Part shown: positions 12,201 to 23,000 of the stretch, piece by piece | Layout: every line of letters begins with the position of its first letter | Position numbering within the stretch: position 1 is the first letter of the stretch | Source of the DNA: Mycteria americana | Taxonomy: Eukaryota > Chordata > Aves > Ciconiiformes > Ciconiidae | Direction of reading: 5' to 3' | DNA length: 64,000 nt | Assembly: GCF_035582795.1 (NCBI RefSeq) | Contig: NC_134366.1 | Location: 188,501-252,500, forward strand | Position numbers and translations under genes: made by a program | The notes under the pieces: model-generated | The model's database searches: none | The model's input: the letters and a program-made list of their open reading frames with translations, nothing else | Told to the model about the DNA's origin: nothing

Positions 12201-14439
12201 TAAGAAACCTTCGGGGGAGAAGGAGGTGAGACCTAGAGAGAAAGAGGTGGGCTGTCAGCTTGTGTATTCAAACTTTCCTTCCAGCTGGGTTAGAAACCCA
12301 TCAATTTCTAATAATGCAATTCACAATCCCTGCCATGTGGTATCCTTGTCAGGGCCTCTTCCATGAGAAGCTGGCTTGCCTGTGTCAGAAGTAAGTGAGC
12401 CTGGAAAGCTCTTCTGAATTGCTCTTTGCCATAGCAAGCTGCTCCTGAGCAGCAGAGAGGGTATTACTGAGGGTGGCTACTGCCCCAACCCATACACTGC
12501 TGCGCAGGAGCAGTCCTGAGAAACGTTTGAAGGACAGGGTCTAACCTGGTCCCCATGTCTCATGGCCCTACTTGTGAATGAGGCCTTCAGCTCAGTAGTG
12601 TTGTCTGGAGGATCAGACATGTTCTACTTATTCTTTCCTTGGAGTCTGGTCTGAAGCTCTGTGAGGTCTCTCTCTGCTGCCTCTGCTTACAAGAGGCACT
12701 CTTTGTGCTTGCTGGAGTAAAGGCTTTCCTGAAACAGCAGCAGCTGGCTACCACAGTTATTGCATTAACCTTTTACAGACTAGCGGGATCTAGCTGCTAG
12801 TCCCCCTTCTTATGCTCAGGGTACAGGTTCTTGTATCTACTGTATTGTAGAAGTGTGTACTTTGCTTTTGGCTTCAGTCTAGCACAGCAGCTTCTGTATA
12901 CCCAGCAGGTTTTAACAGTAAAACAAAACCAGGGTTTATTAATGCTTAAGGTAGAGAATTAAGAGCTAATAGTCCAAGATCTGAAAACAAAGTGCACAGT
13001 ATGGGCTCCAGTAGCTCACTAGGTGTCATCAGGACCTTTTGAAGGTGGCAGCATTTAATACATCATGTTAGTGTATACAACCAGCTATAATATCTGCATG
13101 AAATCATGGTTTCCTGTGTAGTGTCTGACCCAATAGGGCCATATGCTACATCTTTAGGCTTGTAGCTTACACAGATGACTGCCAGTAACAAGGTACTCTC
13201 CCTAAATCTGTCTTTTGGGGGCAGACATGCTTTGTCATGCACATGAGCATGCATAAATGGACACACTTGCATTACTGTTGGGCTAGAGATTCCAGTTCCA
13301 ACACCCTTGCTCTGTCCCACATCATGGACAGATTTCCACCTTGTCTCTTTGTACCAATTTGAGTAGCTGCTGCATGGCTGGGTACCTCAGTTTTGTTTTA
13401 ACATCTCTCTCATGGGGAGATAGATGGAGTTATCCACTCAGCCTTGTTCTCCTTGCTTTGTCCTTAATTACTGCTTCTTGTGGGGAAGGTGTGATGGCTG
13501 GAGATGTACCAACAGTGGGTGGTCCCCACCTCTAGCAGGGGTGGGTGGGTTGGGGGTGGTTGCTTATGCACACTCTAGGGAGTGCCTTCCCAAAAGCCAG
13601 TGACTGTCAGCCTCTGACCCCCCATGCAAACCTATAGACAGGACTTGGTCCTCTGAACTCCTCTAATATCTCTGAGTATGAGACATTCCAACATGTCTCA
13701 TGCTCTGTTATACAAGAAATATGCTGTAACCTTTCTGATTTCACTCTGTTCATCTTGGCCCCCAACACAAGGCAGGCGTAATCATAAAACAAATAGATGA
13801 TTTAGTAAGAGATAAAAATCTCTTGCAATAAGAGCAACAATGTTTAGAAGTGGACAGATCACTGAAAAAAAAAATATAGTAACACCTCCCCCCTGCCCGA
13901 GGATGTGCATCTTCTTCCCTCTGGTCAGCCTTGGGTTGTGGGATTGCATGTGATCCCCTTCACTCTGACCTTTGAGGACCACCTTCTTCCTCAGACAGAT
14001 CCAAAGCATCAGAGGAAAGACTTGCTAAAGGCCCTGAAATCATTGGGGCCAGAGAACTGGGTGCTGCTGATCTGTGCATCAGACAGGGCCTGTGCCCCTG
14101 ATGTGAAGGTATTATGCAAAACCAGTGACGAGGAGCCTGCTTTTTTTTCCCTACCCAGACTATGCAGACCACTATGGAATGTGCAGTAGACTGGATTTGA
14201 AGTGCAGTGGGGTCAGTAACTGGATTTGAAGGTAAAGCGTTGTGCCAGTAGCTGGACAACTCCTGCCAGATGATAGTGTTGAGTGGACAGATGGTCCTGA
14301 CTTCCCTCCTGTGACCTGTCAGGCAGAGCAAGCAAAGGACCTCTTCTGCTGTGGGGCCAGGGCAGATGCCAGAGGGCTGTCAAACACAAAGGAAAGGCTC
14401 TGCTGGGAGGAAGGGCGGTGTGTATGTGGATGGTTGTGT

Positions 14440-14535
14440 TTTGTGGGTTTTTGGTGGTTTTTTGTTTTGTTGTTTGTTTAGTTTTGGTTTGGGTTTTTTT
14501 TTTGTGGTGGGATGTTTTGGGGTTTTGTTGTTGTT
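14440..14535. repeat. T/G-rich low-complexity tract
   Basis: Runs of T interspersed with G (GTTTTGTTGTTTG type) between the last two recognisable IQCA1L exons. The reverse pattern, A-rich with C, recurs at about 16030-16140. Both are simple-sequence tracts with no coding content. Confidence 0.6.
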
Positions 14536-16618
14536 AGCCATGGGAATGGGAGGAAATCTCCAGGTACAAAGACAGAAATGCACACCCACTCAGCCTCAAG
14601 GTCTGTGAAACTGCCTGAATGTGAAAGCACTGCCTGCTCTCTGCCAGCATTCTGGGTCTGATGGCTAGGGACCTGGCCTCAGGCCTAGTAGTCAGGGTGT
14701 TCCTCCTAGATGCCTTTCTTGGATGGTTGTAGGGTGTGTGAATAGTACTAGGTTTGTGAAGGACTAAGTTTGGATTCTGTGCCCAGGCCCATGGCTGGGG
14801 GAAGCATGATGCCATTGGTTCCAGTGGCAGGAGCAGCAGGAGGTGGAAAGACAGGTTGGAGAGAAACTAAGAGTTCTCCTTGGTTTCTCCTTTTCCTAAT
14901 CTCTAAGAGAATCCAGCCTTCTCTGTACTCCAGGTTCCCCAAGTTGGGGCTGTTGCACTGAGCCCCTCATCTGACCAGAGGAGACTGGCTCTTTGTCATG
15001 CTCTTTCCACCCTTCCTGCCATGGTATCCTCTCGTGGGCTCTCTGCTTTGTTTGGAGACCTGGCAGTGACTGATCCAAAAACAAGTGGGATGTTCTTATC
15101 AGCAGGTTGGCATCAGTGCCCTGATCAAGGTGTCAGATGGCTACGGCCGAGGCCACATAGCGCAAGCTGTGTGCATTGGTGCTGATAGTGTCATATCCTG
15201 CAGCTGGCCAAGAAGCATGTGGAAGTATGTGAGCTCCTGCAGCTGCTGAGCAAGGTGGGTCCCATCTACAGGGAGGGGAGCCTGGTGGAGTCTGCAGGTA
15301 ATTCAGCTTGGGCTCTCTGCCTTCTCCTGCTTGACTGTTCCTCTCTAGTTGGTTTCAGCCTGATTGTCCCATTTCCTTTGTGCTTTGGACAAATGGCCAG
15401 CCCTTCCTCCTGCCCCAAGCCCATTTCTATCTTCTGTGCTGTGACCCTCCTTTGCAGCCTTTTTTACCCCCTGCATACTTGTTCTCTCTGCAGGACTGGT
15501 AGATGAAGATAGCCCTGGGTAAATGTGGCTCCTTGGCAGGTCCTGCAGCAAATGAGGGGGTGAGGTGGGCCCTGAGCCCCTTCTGAGGATCAGCAGATCC
15601 TTCTGGCCAGTGTGCTCTAGATGTGCCCTCCTGTCCCACCTGTGCCTGGGCATTCACTTCGTTAAGCTTGAATGTGGATTCCAAAAGTGGGGCTGGAGAT
15701 ATGGCCACTGCATCCTTCTGGAGAACAAGTGTGCCTGTGACCCCAGTGCTGCACCGGTGAGATGCTGCAAAGTGCTCATGGGCATAGAGTATCTGTGCAG
15801 TGGGAACAGGGAATGTGTCTGACAGCTCTTGAAGGCAGCCAGCAGACCTGGTTCTTGGACTCTTTTGGGTCCCATAATCCTTTTCTCTGCACTGGAAACA
15901 AGCCACCAAAAGGAACACAAGCAAAGCCTAGCTCTCTGTCTGATCAGCACCTGCAGCCACACCAGAAAGAACTCCATCACAGTTTGGAACCAAGTTGACA
16001 GGGTAAAGAATAAATGGGCTCAGATTTAAAACAAACAAACAAAAAAACCCCTCCCTCCCAAAGAAAAAAGCAACAATAACAACAACCCCTCCCCCAAAAC
16101 ACAGCCCCCAAACCAAAGAGAAAAAACACCCAAACAACCTTCTAGTCACATATATATTTAATATTAACAAGTGATACAACTTGCCTGTTTTGCAGGGTAG
16201 ATGGTGCAGTCCAGGAGATAAGTAAGGTGGGCCAGTGTGATGGCTTCTAATGAAACCTCACTGTCCAGTGGGACAGCATGGTTCAGGAGAAAGTCAGTGG
16301 GTCAGTGTAGCAGGTCCAGGTAGAGGTATGTGGTCTGTGTGGGGAAGGCCTCTGTACTCAGTCCCTTATGACTTCCGACACCACTTCTGCAGCAGGCCTT
16401 TCCCTAGCTACCCCCTACTGCGATTGCCCCTACCTTGCTCTGTTTCTTTCCAAGTGGAGAGCAGGGGTGTTGCAGAGCAAACAAGAAAGCACATAGAGAG
16501 TGTTTGAAGGCTGCCTCCTATCCCTCTCCTGTGCCTAATCTGTGCTGGTGATTGCAGCCAGCAGCTGAAAATAAGCTCTTGGAAGGAGGGGAGGTGGTGA
16601 AGGTGAGCTGCCAAGCAG

Positions 16619-16630
16619 GACTATTTATAC
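16619..16630 (+). promoter_or_regulatory. TATA/MEF2-like element upstream of ASB10 exon 1a
   Basis: CTATTTATAC lies 132 bp upstream of the ATG at 16762 and is followed by GTGAGTCA, an AP-1/MARE-like word. It would suit a TATA-driven promoter starting near 16650, and it is one base off the MEF2 consensus. Whether transcription starts here is inferred. Confidence 0.35.
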
Positions 16631-16761
16631 TGGGTGAGTCAGGCCTGTGCCTGAATCCAGCCAGACGCCGGGGAGCTGGAACCCAGGAGCAACCTGCAAA
16701 GGACGTAGCCTTGGATAAGAGGCTCTTGCCTGCAGCAGCTTGTTTACTGTAGGGTTCAGAC

Positions 16762-17095
16762 TTGTCCTGTTTGTTCCCTGTGATGGACAGCACCTTTCCC
16801 TTCAGCTCTGCCACACAACGCTTGCTGCAGCTGGATGAGGAGCAGCTGGATCAGTGGAAGTACTCTCGGCGTATAAGGCCCCAGTACCACCACAGTGAGC
16901 ACAGCCTGAGCCCAGTTGGCCAGGGATGCCAGAACAGCCGCTTGGAGCCACTGGAGTGCCGGGATCTGCTGGTCCAGAATGCGCTCTTCACTGGGGACCT
17001 GGAGATGGTGCAGAAGTACTTCACCAAGAGTGCAGCCATCAATCTCATCATTGAGACCAAGGGTGATGAGCTGCGCTGGACTAGCAGGAAATTTG
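16762..17095 (+). CDS. ASB10: ASB10 alternative first coding exon 1a, ASB18-like
   Basis: The open frame has ATGs at 16762 and 16783 and ends KFG at a GTGGGT donor in phase 1. That fits exon 2 (22472) to give KFGLWSLSYE. Its last half, GDLEMVQKYFTKSAAINLII followed by DELRW and KFG, aligns with the N-terminal region of ASB18 (GDLDHLKPLMDQFF, then DEMEW, then TFG before LWTLEY). It does not resemble the 21.0-kb exon beyond the general layout. The upstream part, rich in Gln, Ser and Arg, is unrecognised. I prefer 16762 as the start only because it is the first in-frame ATG after the TATA-like element; 16783 is equally possible. Confidence 0.7.
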
Positions 17096-20000
17096 GTGGG
17101 TGTGCAGGGCTGGGACATGTCGGGGATGGGAAGTGCCCAGGATGGGGACTAGAGAAAGAGCACAGATGCCTGAGAAAAGTGTTGAGAGGAATGGAGACAG
17201 GGTGGTGGAAGAGGGACTTGGGAAGAAAAGTGGTGGAGACAGGGTGGTGGAAGAGGGACTTGGGGAAAAAAAGCTTTTGGATGAGGAAGGAGGATTCGAG
17301 GGCTGTAGAACAAATGGTAGCAGGCTTGTTGAAGTTGGCCAGAGGCAGGTCTACTGGGAAATGATGAGAACAGGGCCCTTGGAAGGGCTGCTGGAAAGGA
17401 ACTGTCCTGCTAGAGATTGCTGGGATAGATGTGAAATATGTGTGAGGTGGAGAGAGTGCTTGGGTGAGAAGGCATTAGGTGGTATAAGGATGCTTTTCCT
17501 GCCTTATGTCTTAAGTTGGGTCTGTCACTTCAGTTCATTAGAAACTGGAGGCTGTGACATGCTTTGGGAAGAGCAGAGAGGTCTTAGCGGTGCCCTTCAG
17601 GCAGAGCTTAGCCGATATCCTGAGGAAGAGGCATGGCTGTGCTTCAGCCTTGTAGGCAGCTGCTTGGGGACCAAGCCAGAATTGCTCTCTATCTACCTAT
17701 TCCTGCTGCTGTGGTGAAATCCGGGTGTGAAGCAGAGCCATTGCGATCCCTGCTCCAACCGCTGACTTTAAAAAGCTGCATTGGGGTTGATGTGGGAGGG
17801 TTAACAGTGATCAGCTGGAGGGGGGCTTTGCTCCAGAAAAAAAGCATTTGCTGTTTTGCTTGCTTTCACATGTGGGCTTTGCACCCTGCAAGCTGTTCTA
17901 TTCTGTGGGACGGATTGGGCAAGGGGAGCAGAAATCTAGTCTGCCAGAGAGATGGTGGAAGTGAGCTTGTCCTGAGTGACAGGAGGTAGAAGCTGTTCAT
18001 CCTTGGTGTTTCCTCCCATCTGTACACCTCACTGTACCTTGCCCAGATACATCTTGTGGCTACCACACATGCTTCCACGCTCTCTGGTCCCTTTTGCTTA
18101 CCTTCTCATCAATGTCATCTATGAGCTTTTCAGTAAGCAGCATAGCTGATGTGTTAAAGGGAGAGATATGCTTAGCAACCTGGAAGTGCACATGTCCTTG
18201 CTGCTGTCTGTTAGTAGTGTGGTGCAGGCAGACTCCCAGAACTTAAGATGGGGAGTGTCAGGTGTGGAGGGGCCGTAATTGCACCACACTCTTCCACAGA
18301 AGGTTGGTGGCAAAAGCCCCAGTGTTCCAGAATGGAAGAGCTGTTGATGAAGGCCACTTTCCCAGAGGTGTGGGTTCTTTTCAAGTGTCCTGGCACAAAG
18401 CTATGGAGCACACTGATAAAGCTTGACCATGACTGAGTGTTTTGTGGGGATTCACACTAGCAAGAGACAAACAGATAGGGTGGGCTTGCAGATGCAAGTG
18501 CTGCTACTTGTGGGTGGTGAAGATTATTTACTGAGTTCCAAGACTTGTACAACCCAGGTTTTGAATTGCTACAGTCTACTTAGGAATAAAAACACAAAAG
18601 GTATTACCCTTTGTGTAACGGAGACCACTTGTCAGAAAGATATTAATTGCACATTTTAAATCCTGTCTTATGCTGGGCTGACAGGCACTTGAACAGCAAG
18701 TCAGTCTGCTTGTAAAGATTTGTGCCGCAAAGAAAACAGAACAGCTGATGTAAAACACCTTCACACAGAAATTGCTCTTATCCAAAGTTTCACGATGTGA
18801 AAAACCCAACCATACAAGATCATTCATCAAGCACAGACCAAAAATGTTCTGCCAAATTTATCAGATAAGGGTATAGAACAAAAACCAAAGCAAATCTTCA
18901 TGCTACCCAAGGCTTTGGTTATGCATCTCACTGGCCTGCAGGACAGTTTCTTAAAACTTACCCAGCTGGTGACCTTAAAAGTAGATTCTAGTGACCTGGT
19001 CTTGCCTAAGTCATCTGTACCGATATTTTAAGAAGCCCAGAGGAAGTGTAAATTGTATGGTGTTACTGACACTAACGCACACAGCCCTTTGCCTCCCTGG
19101 TGATGCTTTTGTGATTGGGAACCTCAGGCACTCAGAGGATACCTGCTTATATCTTTGGGGAAATAGAGGATTCCATCAGGTGAGAGAGTCTGCCAGGCAC
19201 TTCCCTCTTTTTACCCTTTCATGCACTACATCGTAACTAGACAAGGTGGTGAAGTCTGCACAGGCAGAGGATGCTGGAGACTGTCAGTATAGAATTTGGT
19301 CATTTATTTTCATTACTGAGAAGGGTATAGTTCCCCATCTTACACTCTTCTCTGGTCCCCCAGGTAATTGTTGCTTGGTGGTCTATTGGGGTCACTTAAC
19401 TTGTTTTTAGCTGCATGATCTGAATAGTTCCATGACACAAAATTAAACTAAATACTACTAGTCTTCCATGCAGTTTGATGTGTTCTTTAGAATATATGGT
19501 GTTGTGGTTTAACCCCAGCCAGCAACTGAGCACCACACAGCCACTCGCTCACTCCCCCCACAATAGGATGGGGGAGAGAATCAGAAGAGTAAAAGTGAGA
19601 AAACTCGTGGGTTGAAATAAAGACAGTTTAATAGGGAAAGCAAAAGCCGTGCACGCAAGCAAAGCAAAGTAAGGAATTCATTCACTCCTTCCCATGGGCA
19701 TGCAGGTGTTCAGCCATCTCCAGGAAAGCAGGGCTCCATCACGCGTAACGGTGACTTGGGAAGACAAATGCCATCACTCCGAGCATCCCCCCCGGTCCTT
19801 CTTCTTCCCCAGCTTTCTATACTGAGCATGACATCATATGGTGTGGAATAGCTCTTTGGTCAGTTTGGATCAACTATCCTGGCTGTGTCCCCTCCCCACT
19901 TCTTCTGCACCTGGCAGAGCACGGGAAGCTGAAAAGTCCTTGACTAGTGCAGCAACAACTAAAACATCTCTGTATTATCAACACTGTTTTCAGCACAAAT

Positions 20001-23000
20001 CCAAAACATAGCCCCATACTAGCCACTATAAAGAAAATTAACTCTATCTCAGCTGAAACCAGGACATATGGTCTGAATGAAATGCACACAATGCTGACGA
20101 ACTGTGAGCAAAGTGCACTGTTCTGTAACCAAAGTAGGGGTAGGGTGGGTTTATACAACTAAGTGAGGACAGGGGAAAATGCCATCTCGGGTGAAAGGAC
20201 AGCAGTGAGGAACCCCAAGTGAAGGGACTGTCTGAGGATGGGAAAGAGAGTACTAAGACCATGCAGGAGTTCTTTGCAAGGCTGAATTTCAAGGAAAAGT
20301 AGGAAGGGGTGTAAAGGATAATTACCTTCTGTGTTTTTACTTTACTTGTAATACACCGATTCCCATCCTTGTGCCTGTTTCTACCTGTCCTTTGGCTTTA
20401 AGCTTTGATTAAAAAGAACTTCCCTGTGGCTTGTTTAAAAACCTGTTCAGTGCCAAGGGCTTGGGTGGAATGAGCAAATGGAGGTGCAGTGCTGGAGATG
20501 TGCAAGGAGCCAAGGGCTAGACAAAGGTGTGCTGGTGGTGTATGGAGGCAGCTGGGTTGTGCTGTTGTGGTCTGGGCAGCAGCTGGGTGACAGCAGGCTA
20601 GTTGGGCATGAGACTACTTCTCTTGCTGTTTTCTTAGCGATGTCCTGTCTCCATTTCTACCCTTCAGGCTACTCTGCTACCCTGCCCTGCCTAGGGGCTT
20701 TCCCTTCACAGCCAGTGGCTGCAGAGATACTGCTGCCTGAGAGGGGTGTCCTTACTAGCCTCTTGGCCCAAACGTTTGGTCACAAGGTTTCCCAGAATAG
20801 AACAGCTGAGACCCGAGCTGTACCCAGCCTGGGCCAAGCAGTGATGTGACATGTCCTCCCTCCCTGTGGAGCGCCCCAGGGCAGACAGGCAGCCTGTCAG
20901 CTGGAGCACAGGACACTGGTGGGGCTGTACCCACAGGCTCAGAGCCTGGCTGGTGAGGCAGCAGCAGGTCCTGCCCTGGCTTCTGCGGAGGGTCTGGGTA
21001 CTGCATCATGGGTAGTATCACAGGCAGAGGAGACAAGAGTCAGGAGCCCATTTGCACGCGGAAGGTGGATGGCCCTGCCCAGGTCTACTGGCAGGCCCTG
21101 CTGGCTGGGGATCAGGGGACTGTGGCTGAGATCCTCAGCGACCCTCAGAACAACCTGAGTCCCAATGCTGTGTTTGACACCAGTGACCTGGAAGAGTGGA
21201 AAAACTACCGCTTCAACTTCCGCCGGCTGAGTATGCAAGGGATCAGCGGGCAGGCAGTGTGGCCCAGCTGAATAGGGGCTCAGAGCCTTTTGCTTATGCT
21301 GCAGGGCATTACTATTGCTGGGATTGTGTGTTATGGGTGCCGTTTGGGTTACAGAGGAGTCGGGGTGGGAGTGAGAGCACTGGGATGTGGTTGGGTTCCC
21401 CTGTGCTGCTTGTGGGAGAGTATGATTATGCCTGGGAGCGTGAGGGGCATCCGGGGTACCTGGCCATTCTAGCAGGGGTTTGTGCAAGTGCTTGGAAACT
21501 GCCTGGGTTCCCCCATGGGGCAAAGGAGATTCAAGCTCCAGGTTGTGCTCCCTCTGTCTGCCTGGCTCTGTCTGCGTGCAGTCTGTGCTGGACTGCTGGT
21601 TCTCTCTGTGGGTTGTGCTGGGCAAGGAATTGTCACAGCCCTGCATTAGGTCCTTGAGATGGTTCAGTTTGAACCTGGCTCTGGGAAACACAGTTGACTG
21701 CATGCTGCTTCTGTGAGAAAGAGGTGAGAGGTATGTAGTGTTGAACATGTCATGCAGTCTGGGATGTCATCCTCCAGCCCAGCTTGGAAGGGCAGCAAGA
21801 AGCATGATTTAAGGAGCCCTTTTCCTGTAACAGCTGCAGGCTGTTTGCCAGCAGACCGCACCAGCTCAGCAATGGTTCCAGCTGGGTCAGTATCTTTGAG
21901 AGCTGGCAGGTTTCAGCTGTTGCTCTCTCTTAGGCCCTAGATGTCCATAGCTGCTGAAGCTTGCTTGTCTGTGCCATGCTCAGGGCTTGCCTGAATCTCC
22001 TGTGTGCATTGGCAGCCAGCTCCAGCACATCTTTGTTTTACTGTGGTGCTTCATGCATGGTGCTCTTCCCAGCCACCTTGCTGCTTTCAGCTCTGCCTGT
22101 GTCCCTAGGCCCTTCATTTGCTGTACTCCTGTCAACAGAAACCCTGTGCTGCATGACCAAGCTGCAGGTGAAAAGCACACTTTCTGGTAACAGCCTCTGC
22201 CCCAAGGCTCCTGCTCCTTTGAGCTCCCTGTCAGCATGGCTGTGGAGTCTAAGAGTCATCTCCAGATCTTCGCCTTTGGCAGGGCAGGCCAGTCCAAAGG
22301 CAGGGACCTTGCAGAGCAGGGACTGGCAGGAAGAGGCAGTCCCTTGAGGGGAAACCTGAGTCTCTCAAGAGGGGATGTACATCAGGTACCCTGGGGCAAA
22401 GGGCAGGTCTGGGCCCAGTGCTTTTGTGCACTGTGGCTGGACGTGGCTCCCTGACCTCTCTTTCCCTGCAGGACTGTGGTCTCTGAGCTATGAGCAGGAG
22501 CTCACCACACCACTGCACATCACAGCCAGCCGGGGCTACACAGACTGCCTGCGGCTCCTGCTGCTCAGGGGTGCTGCTGTCAACTTTGCACCGGGGGGTA
22601 AGACTGCCCTACACGAGGCTTGTGCAGCAGCCAGTACAGACTGCGTGCGCCTGCTGCTCAGCTTTGGTGCTGACCCTGAGGCTGTCTCTGAGGATGGCTA
22701 CAAGCCCCTGCATCTCTGCAAGAGGCCAGACTCCATCAAGTGAGTTCTACCCAGGTGGCACAGTGGGCCTCCCTCCCCTTCGAGCCTCATCCTGTGTAGA
22801 AGGGGTCCCTACTCATTCCTGCAGGTGGGCTGGTGGTTGCAGAAATGGCTGCTGAATGGGGTGGCATTACTGCATGTTCCTGGACCAGAATCACCTCTGA
22901 AGTCCAACAGATGACTGCAAGCTCAGTCCTCAGCTGATGCAGCTGAGCTTGGTGCTGCTGTCTTGCTACCCACCAGCAATGCAGAGCCGATGGTTCACAC

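Larger units (their letters stand above)
6157..15297 (+). pseudogene. IQCA1L: IQCA1L remains (IQ/AAA protein), probably a unitary pseudogene
   Basis: Several exons match the IQCA1 family in order and orientation. 6157-6345 matches the EAVRIIQVAE..QGRLRARFM region and runs into the IQ motif. 9519-about 9724 contains DYEAEYQ and the following helix. 11408-11482 is a Lys-rich linker (weaker match). 11846-11935 begins VDDELLREE. 13995-14231 is the AAA segment beginning TDPKHQRKDLLKAL. 15106-15297 contains KVSDGYGRGHI. Most have AG acceptors and GT donors. The IQ-motif Gln codon is TAG (6340-6342). The AAA exon changes frame at an 8-T run (14141-14148), before PDYADHY, and then meets TGA at 14227-14229. 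The last exon changes frame between about 15185 and 15198. The N-terminal exons and the Walker A exon were not found. In the family, IQCA1 is the DRC11 subunit of the ciliary nexin-dynein regulatory complex. The ASB10 5' exon follows 1.4 kb later on the same strand. Confidence 0.75.

Noticed and set aside
14812-14855. A Walker A-like phrase (PVAGAAGGGKTG) in frame on the plus strand
   Set aside because: It lies downstream of the later AAA segment (13995-14231), so the order is wrong for IQCA1L. It is best read as coincidence.
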